Positions 45,735-54,947 of a stretch of DNA of 64,000 nt are shown one piece after another. The translations under genes were made by a program, and so were the position numbers. The stretch lies in the NCBI GenBank assembly GCA_948567375.1, contig OX419759.1:23413493-23477492 (forward strand), written 5' to 3'. The notes beneath the pieces were generated by a model. It saw only the letters and a list, made by a program, of their open reading frames with translations. It was not told where the DNA came from and did not search any database. How positions within the stretch are numbered: position 1 is the first letter of the stretch; the number at the start of each line of letters is the position of its first letter. Origin of the DNA: Lunularia cruciata (taxonomy: Eukaryota > Streptophyta > Marchantiopsida > Lunulariales > Lunulariaceae).

Positions 45735-45921
45735 CACCATGGATGACATAGGAAAATACGTGGTTCACCTCATTTAGGTTATCACCAAAACACATCAGAA
45801 GTGTTGCTGATAATCAGACTAATATGTCCTGGAGAGCTTCTACTAGCTCACTCATATAGTAGTCCAGCTGATCACAATCAGACTAACTCGAGTTACTCAA
45901 AACCTAATTTAATTTCTAACA
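45735..45921 (-). repeat. 3' LTR of the outermost copia element (left end uncertain)
   Basis: The right edge is clear: on the minus strand a purine tract (45935-45922) is followed by TGTTAGAAATTAAATT starting at 45921, as in other copia LTRs. The matching 5' LTR lies beyond the right end of the window, so the left edge cannot be fixed. Confidence 0.6.
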
Positions 45922-45935
45922 ATCTCTCCCTTGAC
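45922..45935 (-). promoter_or_regulatory. polypurine tract of the outermost copia element
   Basis: GTCAAGGGAGAGAT on the minus strand immediately before TGTTAG. Confidence 0.7.
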
Positions 45936-46099
45936 TCAAGTCTTGGGTGTCCTTAACTCTATAACCTATATGATTACTTTGCAGGAAGTCCTAAAAGGAA
46001 ACCCAACATAAGGTCCCTCTATAAACTAGAGCTAACTAGAACTAAGCCATAGCCTAAACAGGATAGAGTAAAGTCATATATATAGAGATAACACAACTG

Positions 46100-46657
46100 C
46101 TAGTCTACTCTACTTGTGCTCATATGCAACACCTGCAATTTGACATGATGTCTCAAAAACTCTCCAAAGAAATCACTTTGGTTCAAAGTATCAACAGGGT
46201 TGAGTTTACCGTCAATCTTGACTAGCTCAATCATTTTGTCAAACACAGCCTGTTTGAGAAAATGATACCTGATGTTGATGTGCTTCACTCTACTATCCAT
46301 CACCTGATTCATAGCTAGATGTAAAGCACTCTGGCTATCACAATGAAGATGTCATGTGTCAATCCCATCTCTGTGATAAGCCTGTCCAACCAGATTGCTT
46401 CCTTTGCTGCTTTCACGGCCACTATATAGTCAGCTTCTCTAGTAGATTAAGCTATGCACTTCTACAATGTAGATCTCCAACTTGTACATCCAACCCCAAG
46501 TGTGAACACATACCCAGTCATAGATTTCATCCCATCCAGATCTTGTCCATAGTCAGCATCTACATAGCCAATAAGTGATTGGCATTGTAGGATTTAGCAT
46601 CAAATACAAGGCCAAAATCCAATGTACCCTTGAGATATCTGAGGATCCACTTCATAG
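46100..46657 (-). pseudogene. copia RNase H, 3' side of the split
   Basis: It starts with the WILRYLKGTL phrase at the insertion site and ends with VKHINIRYHFLKQAV..ELVKIDGKLNPVD, the conserved copia RNase H tail. The block between is interrupted by stops. Confidence 0.8.
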
Positions 46658-46662
46658 CTTCC
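46658..46662. repeat. target-site duplication of outer gypsy, left (CTTCC)
   Basis: Identical to 61053-61057. Confidence 0.92.
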
Positions 46663-47411
46663 TGTAATACACCAAGGACAAGAGAAGAGAGAAAACACAG
46701 ATTGCACACTCAAACAATCAATGCCCCAAGGGAGCACCTTCTCTTTATTATATAGACAAAGAGGATCTTTGCCAAGGAAGCTACACCATAGGATTAGGGA
46801 CACAGATAGGTGATATGTCAGCAAGCTCCACCCTTGGATTACTTACTTGGATGGGTGACATGTCTGGTCTAGGTCCTATCTGGTTAGTCAAACAAGCTTT
46901 GATTGGAGGGAATCTTTTAGGGAATCTTCCTATAGGAATCTCAGAATTACATAAGGTACCGTTGGAAAGCTCTTGATGAGACAAAGCAGCGGGGAGGGAA
47001 GGCCAGCCTTTCCTTTTGAGGGAGGTGGGGGGGTGGGGAAGAATCTGCACATTTTCGAGGCCTAATTCATCCGTTTAGGCCTCCGAAATTACCTTCAAAG
47101 ATTTTAGGCACATTTTAGTTCCTACTCTATTAGTAGAAGTCCCCTTTTGGTGATACCTCTTTCTGATCTGTTTAGTCCATCATGTGTAACATCCTTCCAG
47201 ATGTTACCAAACCAATTCTCATCTTTAAATCATATGTCTAGCTATTGGTTCTAAGGTTCTCAAGTCTATTTTGGTTTCTGCCCTATTAGTAGAAGTACTC
47301 TTTTGGTGATACTTCTATCTTATCTATTTTGACCATCATGTATAACATCATTCTAGATGTTACCAAACCAAATTTCACATCTAGATCATATGGCTAGCTC
47401 TTGGTATTACA
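46663..47411 (-). repeat. 3' LTR of outer gypsy
   Basis: 749 bases; a TATA-like TATATAATAAAG lies near 46755 on the minus strand. A solo copy of the same LTR stands at 16343-17081. Confidence 0.93.
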
Positions 47412-47428
47412 GACCTCTCTCCTTTTAA
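47412..47428 (-). promoter_or_regulatory. polypurine tract of outer gypsy
   Basis: AAAAGGAGAGAGGTC on the minus strand directly before the 3' LTR. Confidence 0.75.
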
Positions 47429-48126
47429 GACGCAATGTCCTCGTTGTGCAATTGTTGCTCAAATGCTTGCACCAACACCGGTGCATGTGCCAAATTGGCA
47501 GCGGGCTCCCAGGTTGCTTCAAAGAGGGGGTAACCTTTCCATTGTACTAGATAGTCCACCCGCGGGTGGCGAGTACCACGCATGCATTTTTGGAGAATCC
47601 GCTCCACTTCATATTCCTCTATGCCATCAATGAGTGTCGGACAAGGTCAAATGTCGGGTGTGGAATGACCCTGGCCTGATCGGGGAGCATATCTACGTTG
47701 TAGGGAGACATGGAACAATGGATGGATCTTCATGTGTGGTGGTAGCTCAAGGTGATAGGCCACAACGCCGATGCGACGAAGAATCGAGAAAGGCCCAATA
47801 AAACAAGGTCTGAGCTTACGAGGTCCAACAAATGTGAGGTTGGTTGTCGATAGCCACACTTGATCCCCAACATTGAACTCCATGTGCCGACAGTGTGCAT
47901 CAGCATACTGCTTTTGTCGATTTTGCGCAATTTGTAATCTGTGCTTGGCGCTCTCCACACTTTGTTGGATTCTAGAAACAAATGTGTGGACGGCATCGAC
48001 CTTGGTAGCCACTAGACGGATCTTCATCAAGCTAGAAGGTGTGAAGGGATGCTCACCATACATGAGGAAGAACTGAGTGACCTGGGTGGATGCATTCACT
48101 GAATTGTTGTAAGCGAATTCCACCAA
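47425..48126 (-). pseudogene. gypsy integrase C-terminus and chromodomain
   Basis: Two frames in the same phase. The first (48126-47647) has FNVGDQVWLST..LRPCFIGPFSILRRIG..YHLELP..IHPLFHVSLLxR-type sequence, the usual end of a chromovirus integrase. After a TGA at 47649-47647 the second holds VERILQKCMRG..DYLVQWKGYPLFEATWEP, a recognisable chromodomain. Chromodomains are thought to steer insertion to heterochromatin. The TGA is in TTTGACC context and could derive from a CpG. It continues the integrase frame at 48945-48157 after another stop. Confidence 0.9.
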
Positions 48127-48156
48127 TGGGAGTAGGGTGTCCCACCTCTCTTGCTC

Positions 48157-48945
48157 TTATAAGGTGAAGCCGCGTAACATGTCTTCAATCATGCAATTAG
48201 CCTGCTCTGTTTGGCCATCTGTTTGTGTATGGTAAGCTGTGGACATGGCCAACTTGGTTTTGAAGAAACCAAAGAGTGTTTGCCAAAACAAACTGGTGAA
48301 TTGGGTGCCTCTATCGGTGATGAGTACTCTAGACAAGCCATGGTGAGCAAAGACTGCATCTAAGTATAATTGAGCTAGTTGTGGACCGGTCACCTCCTTG
48401 GTGGTAGGACGGTCCACAAAGACCACAATGGAGTCAAACCCTAAGGTGGTCTTGGGTAATTCACAGACGAGATCCATACTCACTTGTTCCCAACGTTGGG
48501 TAGGAGTGGGGAGAGGTTGAAGGAGCCATGTAGGAGCTTGATTAGAAGCTTTGTTCTGTTGACAAAGTAGGCAGCTACGCACATAGTCCATCACGTCGTT
48601 GCTCATCTTGGGCCAATAGTAATGGCGCTTGACTGCATCCAAGGTCTTGTCCATTCCAACATGAGCTGCAATGGCTGAATCATGACATTCCGCTAGAATG
48701 GTGGTGCGTAATTCTGGGAAATTTGGGATCCATAATCTGCCATCCCAAAAGGTGAGTCCTTGGGTGCTAGTGACACCTTTGGATGATTGTGCTTCTACAA
48801 TCTGTGGATCAGTTTTTGTAGCAGCCAAAATCTCTTGCCAGAATTCACGGTTAATCTTAACCTCTGCCACCAAGTTGTTGGCCATTGGCATGCGGGTGAA
48901 TGCATCTGCAAGTTGCTTCTTACCTTCCACGTAGATGATTGTCAT
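48157..48945 (-). pseudogene. gypsy RNase H tail and integrase core
   Basis: A 262-codon frame. MTIIYVEGKKQLADAFTR is the end of RNase H, and on the far side of the inner insertion the beginning is found at 57152-56814. The HHCC zinc domain (CHDSAIAAHVGMDKT..YVRSCLLCQQNK) and the DDE residues (SMDLVCELP, LITDRGTQF, TDGQTEQAN) are all visible. The frame ends at a TAA at 48159-48157, and the next frame continues in phase. Confidence 0.92.
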
Positions 48946-48967
48946 GTTGAAGCATTGTCGCCACTCT

Positions 48968-48971
48968 GCCC
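48968..48971. repeat. target-site duplication of inner gypsy, left (GCCC)
   Basis: Identical to 56803-56806. Removing the insert plus one GCCC restores a continuous RNase H phrase of the outer element in frame. Confidence 0.85.
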
Positions 48972-49663
48972 TATAACACCCATTTGTGCATGTGTGTGGT
49001 ATTGTGATATTTAGCTTGTTATTACAAGTACTTAAGAGATATTATTTATATAGAGATAAAGGATGGTTCTATATTAGTCATGGTTAGCTAAATTTAGTCA
49101 TAGCTAAGATAGAGGGGACCTTACTTTAGAGGAAGTAGAAAAGATGAGCACCACTATTTTGGATTTTAGTGTGTTGACTTGGTATTATTCCTAGGTGTTT
49201 GGCTTTGAGGAAAGAGTTGAGAACTCTTGGGCCCGCAAGCCTTTTTGTTTTGGATTCTTCTTTAGTCCAAGGATAGCCCATGTGAAGGAATCCTTGACTT
49301 AGTGGTTGGGTCAAGATACGACCACATGCTTAGGGGAATATGCCCATGTGAATGGATATTCCTTTCTACTTTTTGACTTTACTTGACTTTTAGTCTAGTA
49401 ACTTGAGTTACTATGGTAATTAGTAACTTTGGTACATAACTATTTCACAAGTATATAAACAAGGGGTGAGGAGGTACTCATCATCCTTTCATTTGCAACT
49501 ATCTCTCTCTCATTGAGTTCTCTAGTGAGCAATGTCTTGAGTCTTGGAGTGTTAGCCTTGGAGGAGTATGATGGAGTTGGGGTTCCTTGCCTTCTTAGTC
49601 CATGGTGCGCTACCATAATAGCCATCAGAGGTTCATCTTGAGTGAGAGATAGGCTGGCTCACA
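48972..49663 (+). repeat. 5' LTR of inner gypsy
   Basis: It begins TATAACACCC, where the 3' LTR has TGTAACACCC, and ends GGCTCACA. A TATA-like ACAAGTATATAAACAAG lies near 49450. Confidence 0.94.
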
Positions 49664-49667
49664 TTTT

Positions 49668-49685
49668 TGGTTTCGTTGCCAGGAC
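49668..49685 (+). promoter_or_regulatory. primer-binding site, imperfect tRNA-Asp type
   Basis: TGGTTTCGTTGCCAGGAC stands four bases after the 5' LTR. It resembles the complement of the 3' end of plant tRNA-Asp (TGGCGCCGTTGCCGGGGA) with mismatches clustered at positions 4-6 and two further on. Confidence 0.55.
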
Positions 49686-50522
49686 CTCTCTAGAAGGCAA
49701 GATAATGTTCCAAGTTCAATTCTACATTAGGCAGAAGGAGGCTATGAGAGCTCACTTGGAGAGAACATTAGGAGAGGAGAGGGTTGAACTTATGTTAGAG
49801 AATTAAGATCTATTTGTATACCATGTAGTTCATTATGATGTGTTTGAGGTGATTTTGTACATCTTGTACACATGAGAGGAATTGGAGAGATTGTGTGAGG
49901 TGGATTGCAGATTTTGGGGATTAAGGTGATTTTGGACAAAATCTCAAGTTTGAGATCTGTACTTGAAATTTCTACATAGGATATCTTGGGTTATCTTTCA
50001 GTTAGCACACTTGAAATTATTGTGAGAGCTACTATGCACACTGGGCTAGAAGTTTTGAAAGTTGATAGGGTAAAGTGCTCCCGCAATTGCATGCTCTCTG
50101 GAAAATTGTACAGAGTCTTCCATTTCATCGAATTTCAGTGAATTGTTCTGAAAATTTCCAAGAAAATTAAGTGCATTGTATCCTACCTGCTGTCACAAAA
50201 ATTAGAGAGAGATCATTCTTGCGCAGGGAGTTATGAGTTTTTGAAGTGAGGGGGGTGGTTTTCAGACCAAATCTGAAATATGTGTGTTGAATAGAAATGT
50301 GTCTAGGCCAAATGGCTCAATGAAAAGATCTGAAAGTTTTTAGGGAGGGACACTCTACGGTTGTGATCAAGTGTGAAAAATTTCAAAGGAGTGTGACATA
50401 CTGGTTGGGAGATTTGAGTGACATTGTGAGGAAGTGTCAATTCTGCAGAGTAGAGATCTCATGCATGAGGAGTTTGAGATCAACAAAAAGCATGTTTGAG
50501 TGTTTAGATTCATCTTGGGAAC
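49686..50522 (+). other. 5' leader of inner gypsy
   Basis: About 840 bases between the primer site and the first ORF, with no long plus-strand frame. A 71-codon frame at 50363-50578 has no recognised content. It presumably contains packaging and translation signals. Confidence 0.5.
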
Positions 50523-50996
50523 ATGGAGGGTCATCAAGAGTGGAAATTAAGATTATGCAAGGTTCCCCAAGGGTTTGAGGTGATTGTAGGGGTGGATTTG
50601 AGAAAAAGAGAGTTTACAATAGAATTTGAAGAGAGTGTTGAGAGGATTCAAAAACCTACACCACTTGGAGGAAAGAGTGAGTCTAAGTGCTTTCTATGTG
50701 GAGAGAAGGGACATAAGGCAAGTTCATGTCCATTGACCTTTGAGAGCAAGAGATTGAGGGAAAGGCGAGGCTTACTTGACTTGGGTTTGCATGTTGGACT
50801 TTCTTCACCAAGATTAGGAGGGAGAAGATCTAAGACCAAGGAGTTGTGTGAGGTTTGTGGAGTGGAAGGACTTCCAAAAGGACATGAGTGTAGTGGAGTA
50901 AAAGCACTTTTGGAGACTTTGGTGAAGGATCTTGGAGAGAGCCTTATTACAGCTACAGAAATACTACCACCTTCATTAGCTAGTTCTCAAGATTAG
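50523..50996 (+). CDS. extra ORF upstream of gag, with zinc knuckle
   Basis: 157 codons starting at the first ATG after an in-frame stop at 50505-50507. Residues about 59-72 form a CCHC zinc knuckle (CFLCGEKGHKASSC). Residues about 110-122 hold a second Cys-rich cluster (CEVCGVEGLPKGHEC). The rest is charged. It ends 234 bases before the gag-pol ATG and is in the same reading phase. Standard gypsy elements have a single gag-pol; an additional ORF before gag is known in the Tat/Ogre branch, but I do not recognise this protein. It may help bind RNA or regulate packaging. Base use matches the element around it. Confidence 0.65.
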   Translation: MEGHQEWKLRLCKVPQGFEVIVGVDLRKREFTIEFEESVERIQKPTPLGGKSESKCFLCGEKGHKASSCPLTFESKRLRERRGLLDLGLHVGLSSPRLGGRRSKTKELCEVCGVEGLPKGHECSGVKALLETLVKDLGESLITATEILPPSLASSQD

Positions 50997-51230
50997 TGAT
51001 GGAGATAATCTTTCAACTTATGGATAAACTATCCATGAGAGTTAGATTAATATGCACTCTAGGATTTGATGTTTCTATAGAAATCTTGGAGCAACCTGAA
51101 CCTTTTGTGTTCCCTAGAGTGGATTATTCTCAGATGGTGTTAGTCATGTATATACTTTATTAGTAATAGAGTGAGAGAAAAGAAAAGAGAAAAAAAAATT
51201 TGAGAGAAAGAAAGATAGTGAGAGGTTAAG

Positions 51231-52850
51231 ATGTGGAAACTTCCGGTTTTCTTTGGCAAGGATGGAGAAGATGTGGAGGCCTTTGTGAGAGACTCCAAGA
51301 GAGCTTGCATAGGAAGCAATGAGAGGAGGAAGAATGAGTGGGCCTCATTATTACTAGATTTCTTTGAGGATGCAACACTTACATGGTATGAGTCAGAATA
51401 CCAAAAGATAGAGAGGAGAGATGGGGAAGAGGAGTCTTGGGAGACTTTGACTTTAGTACTCATTGAGAACTTTTTTCCTGATGAGAGTTATGAGAGATTG
51501 ATGAGTGAGGTTACATTTCTCAAGCAAGGAGAAGGGGAGAAAGTGAGAGTCCATGTGGAAAGAGTGGAAAAGTTAGAGTCTAGATTTTGCATAGTGTTGA
51601 GGAAGGGTGGGGATGATGTGGAGACTACAATGATTGGCATAAGGGCCATGCTCACCAAGAATTTTGTGGGAGGGTTGAGACCACAAATTAGAAGCAAGGT
51701 GAGATATGAGAAACCTTCTTCCAAGGTTGAAGCTATCAAGATCGCAATTTGTATGGAGGAGAGTTTGGAAGTGGATGAGAGTGATTTGGTGGTGAAGGAG
51801 GTTGTGCATCCTCCTCAAGGCTACAAGTATGGTGGAACTTCTGATACTTTGGTGACAAGGGTTTCACCACAAGTAGTAGTTGCTCCAATTCTTGCAACTC
51901 CACCAAAGGATCCACTTCAAACCATCATAGAACAACTTGCGGATCTCAAGATCAATGTGGTGCAACTATGGGAGAAGAGAGAGGTGGATCAGAATGTAGG
52001 GAGAGGGCCTAGGAGTTATGGAAACTATCCATATAGAGGAGTTCAACCAGCCAAAAATTTCAATGATAGAAATTGTTTTGGTTGTGGAGGAAGAGGCCAT
52101 ATCCAAAGGAATTGCCCAAATTCCACTTACCATGGAGCAAGGAGTTATGAGGGAGCCAATAGAGGAAAAGAGGGTGGTAGTGAAACCCAAATGGCTCCTA
52201 ATCCAAACAAAGGTAAGGAGATAGCATCCATAGATGTGGTGGAGAGCAAGTATGAGAAGAAAGAGTGCTCAAACTCCAAGAGTCTTAATTTGGAGCTTTT
52301 GGTACAAGAGAAGAAGAGAGCTTGTTTTGCAAAGGATGTTCACTCTTCTCAAGGATTTACTTCAAGCAAGGATAATCCTATGTCTACTAGGAGCACTCGC
52401 ACCTCAACACCATCAACAACAAAGACTCCAAGGAAGAAGTTGGGGATGGAGGACTTCTTGATCTCAAAGCAACAATGGAACTACAATGTGTTGGAGGATG
52501 TTGGTAGTCACAAGGCTAACATCACAATGGGCCAATTAATTGCTTTGAACCCTACCTTGAGAAAGGAGCTTAGAGGTGGTTTGAGTTCTACAAGGAGCAA
52601 GAAGAAGAAAAAGAAGGCAAAAGTTCCTGTATCAATGGGGGTGGTGGATGCCAAGCCAGCACCATGGGAGGCTTGTGAATATGCCTCCAAGATTGATGTG
52701 AGAGTGAATGGTCACAACATCAAGGATGCATTAGTTGATGGAGGATCAGCAGTGAATGCCATGTCAGAAAGGTTGATGAAGAAGTTGGGTATGATATCCT
52801 CAAGACCTTCAACATTTTTGGTGAGCATGGCAAACACGCAACAAGTTTGA
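51231..52850 (+). CDS. inner gypsy gag and protease (first part of gag-pol)
   Basis: 539 codons ending at a TGA that interrupts a longer frame. Residues about 1-190 match the retrotransposon gag capsid fold (LTWYESEYQKIE, FFPDESYERLMSEVTFLKQGEGE). A zinc knuckle CFGCGGRGHIQRNC lies near residues 282-295. A lysine-rich linker follows (SKKKKKKAK). The protease region shows VNGHNIKDALVDGGSAVNAM near residue 500, with the DGGS form of the aspartic active site seen in some plant gypsy elements. The start is the first ATG after a TGA at 51219. The stop sits in the downstream part of the protease. Confidence 0.93.
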   Translation: MWKLPVFFGKDGEDVEAFVRDSKRACIGSNERRKNEWASLLLDFFEDATLTWYESEYQKIERRDGEEESWETLTLVLIENFFPDESYERLMSEVTFLKQGEGEKVRVHVERVEKLESRFCIVLRKGGDDVETTMIGIRAMLTKNFVGGLRPQIRSKVRYEKPSSKVEAIKIAICMEESLEVDESDLVVKEVVHPPQGYKYGGTSDTLVTRVSPQVVVAPILATPPKDPLQTIIEQLADLKINVVQLWEKREVDQNVGRGPRSYGNYPYRGVQPAKNFNDRNCFGCGGRGHIQRNCPNSTYHGARSYEGANRGKEGGSETQMAPNPNKGKEIASIDVVESKYEKKECSNSKSLNLELLVQEKKRACFAKDVHSSQGFTSSKDNPMSTRSTRTSTPSTTKTPRKKLGMEDFLISKQQWNYNVLEDVGSHKANITMGQLIALNPTLRKELRGGLSSTRSKKKKKKAKVPVSMGVVDAKPAPWEACEYASKIDVRVNGHNIKDALVDGGSAVNAMSERLMKKLGMISSRPSTFLVSMANTQQV

Positions 52851-52859
52851 CCAGTAGGG

Positions 52860-54941
52860 GTGATGGATAAAGTGGTAGTTTCAATTATGGGAGTTCAAAA
52901 TCTCATGACTTTCCAAGTCTTGAAAGATTCAAGCTATGACTTACTTCTTGGGAGGCCATGGTTGAGAGCAGCACGCACAATTGATCGATGGCACAAGGGG
53001 TACTTGAGGATTGGGTCATCAAACCATAGAGTCACAGTTCTTGTGACTAACACCACCAATACGTCACATTCAGATACACCATCTTCTGATTATTGGGAAT
53101 CAGATTCTAAAGAAGGAGCTTCAAGTGTGGGCACAAGCATGGAAGAGGAGACTTCCATGGAGGAGGATGAATCTGAATCTGATTCAGATGTGTATCCCTT
53201 GTGTGCTATGGATTTTGCACCTAAGCCAGAGGTTTTGAAGGACCCTGACAAATCACCATTGACACTTGAGGAGGTAGAGAGAAGGTTAGCTACCCTCAAG
53301 TATGGCCCAAATGTTACCAAGGAGGAGAAGGTGAGATTTGAGGAGATTTTCCGCAAGTTCATCCATGTGTTTGCTTTTAGTTACAAGGATTTGAAGGAAG
53401 TCACCTTGGAGGAGCACAAGATAGAGGTGGAGTCACATGCAAGACCAATCCGCCAAAAGCAACGTCGCATTAGCCCACCAATATCTTTGGTTGTGAAGGA
53501 GGAGATTGATAAGCTCAAGGAGGCTGGATTTATCTTTGAGGTAGAGAATTCAGAATGGGTATCTCCAATTGTCATTGTGAAGAAAAAGAATGGCAAGCTT
53601 TGGGTATGTGTGGATTACAAGAAGCTCAATGTTATTACCAAGAAGGACTACTACCCATTGCCATTCATTGATGAGATCTTGGAGGAGGTTGCAGGTCATG
53701 AAAGATATAGTTTTGGAGATGGTTATAGTGGATATAACCAAATCAAGATTGCACCAGAGCATCAACAACTCACCACATTCACCACACCTTGGGGAACTTA
53801 CGCTTTCAAGGTCATGCCTTTTGGGCTATGCAATGCTCCAACCACATTCCAACGGTTCATGAACAAGGTATTTGAACCTTTCATTGGGAAATTTGTGAGA
53901 GACTTCAATGATGACTTTTGTGTCTATGGGAGCAAGGAGGAGCACTTTGAGCACCTAATCAAAGTCTTGCAACGCTTGGATGAGGCAAATGCATCACTCA
54001 ACCCAGAGAAGTGCATTTTTGGATGTGAAGGAGGTCTACTTTTGGGGCACATCATCTCCAAGGATGGAATAGCAGTTGATCTTGAGAAGGTGAGGAAAAT
54101 CTCAGATCTTCCATTCCCTTCAAGCTTGACAAAGTTACGCCAATTCTTGGGGATGGTTGGATACTATAGGAGGTTCATCTTCTCATTTTCCAACAAGGCT
54201 TATGCATTGACCATCTACATGAAGAAGGGTGTAGATTACATGGTGATTTTGGAAGACAAGGAGACTCTCAAAGCTTTTGAGGAGCTCAAGCAATCCCTTG
54301 TTGTAGCTCCAATTCTTGCTAAACCTGATTGGAGTAAGCCTTTCATCCTCTATACTGATGCTTTTAATGTAGCTATAGGATGCACTCTTAGTCAATTAGA
54401 CCAAGATGGGCATGATCATCCAATAGCTTATGCTAGTAGGCAGATGGTTTCAGCAGAGAAGAACTACTCTGTCACGGAGAGAGAAGGGTTGGCAGTGATC
54501 TTTGGTCTCAAGAAGTTTAGACACTACTTGATTGGAGGGAAAGCCACCATTGTCATGGATCACAAGGCTTTGAAGTACATCTTCAACAAGCCGAATGTTG
54601 AAGGGAGACTAGCAAGGTGGATAATACTCTTGTTTGAGTATAACTACACCATTGAGGATAGGCCAGGAAAGAAACATGCAAATGCTGATTTGTTATCTAG
54701 AGCCTATGATCATGATGGAGATGAGCCAATGGATGATTCCTTCTCGGATGAGGAGCTCATGACAATCTCAGTCACTCAAGAGGTTCTAATGGAGTACAAG
54801 GGGATTGTGGAATTTGTGACAAGAGGTAACTATCCAGAAGGGATGCATGCTAGGGAGAGGAAGGCCCTTGCAGCAAGATCTAGACCTTACACAATGGTGG
54901 AGGATATTCTTTTTTACCAAGGAGCAGATGGTCTACTTTGA
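52860..54941 (+). CDS. inner gypsy protease end, reverse transcriptase and RNase H
   Basis: 693 codons in the same phase as the gag frame; in the element it would be read as one polyprotein. RT blocks are present in order: VSPIVIVKKKNGKLWVCVDY, DGYSGYNQI (first catalytic Asp), FKVMPFGLCNAPTTFQ, and FNDDFCVYG with both catalytic aspartates. RNase H has LYTDAFNVAIGC, TEREGLAVIFGLKKFRHYL, MDHKAL and ADLLSR, with the expected acidic residues. A TGA at 54939-54941 ends it, and the frame goes on into integrase. Both interrupting TGA codons could come from a methylated CpG (CGA to TGA). Confidence 0.94.
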   Translation: MMDKVVVSIMGVQNLMTFQVLKDSSYDLLLGRPWLRAARTIDRWHKGYLRIGSSNHRVTVLVTNTTNTSHSDTPSSDYWESDSKEGASSVGTSMEEETSMEEDESESDSDVYPLCAMDFAPKPEVLKDPDKSPLTLEEVERRLATLKYGPNVTKEEKVRFEEIFRKFIHVFAFSYKDLKEVTLEEHKIEVESHARPIRQKQRRISPPISLVVKEEIDKLKEAGFIFEVENSEWVSPIVIVKKKNGKLWVCVDYKKLNVITKKDYYPLPFIDEILEEVAGHERYSFGDGYSGYNQIKIAPEHQQLTTFTTPWGTYAFKVMPFGLCNAPTTFQRFMNKVFEPFIGKFVRDFNDDFCVYGSKEEHFEHLIKVLQRLDEANASLNPEKCIFGCEGGLLLGHIISKDGIAVDLEKVRKISDLPFPSSLTKLRQFLGMVGYYRRFIFSFSNKAYALTIYMKKGVDYMVILEDKETLKAFEELKQSLVVAPILAKPDWSKPFILYTDAFNVAIGCTLSQLDQDGHDHPIAYASRQMVSAEKNYSVTEREGLAVIFGLKKFRHYLIGGKATIVMDHKALKYIFNKPNVEGRLARWIILLFEYNYTIEDRPGKKHANADLLSRAYDHDGDEPMDDSFSDEELMTISVTQEVLMEYKGIVEFVTRGNYPEGMHARERKALAARSRPYTMVEDILFYQGADGLL

Positions 54942-54947
54942 AGAGTA

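Noticed and set aside
49440-49625. 61-codon minus-strand frame in the LTR, repeated at 56579-56764
   Set aside because: Present in both LTR copies simply because the LTRs are identical there; the solo LTR does not conserve it.
51140-52190. Minus-strand frames opposite gag (for example 51140-51463)
   Set aside because: Ser/Leu-rich mirror of the Glu/Arg-rich gag coding strand.
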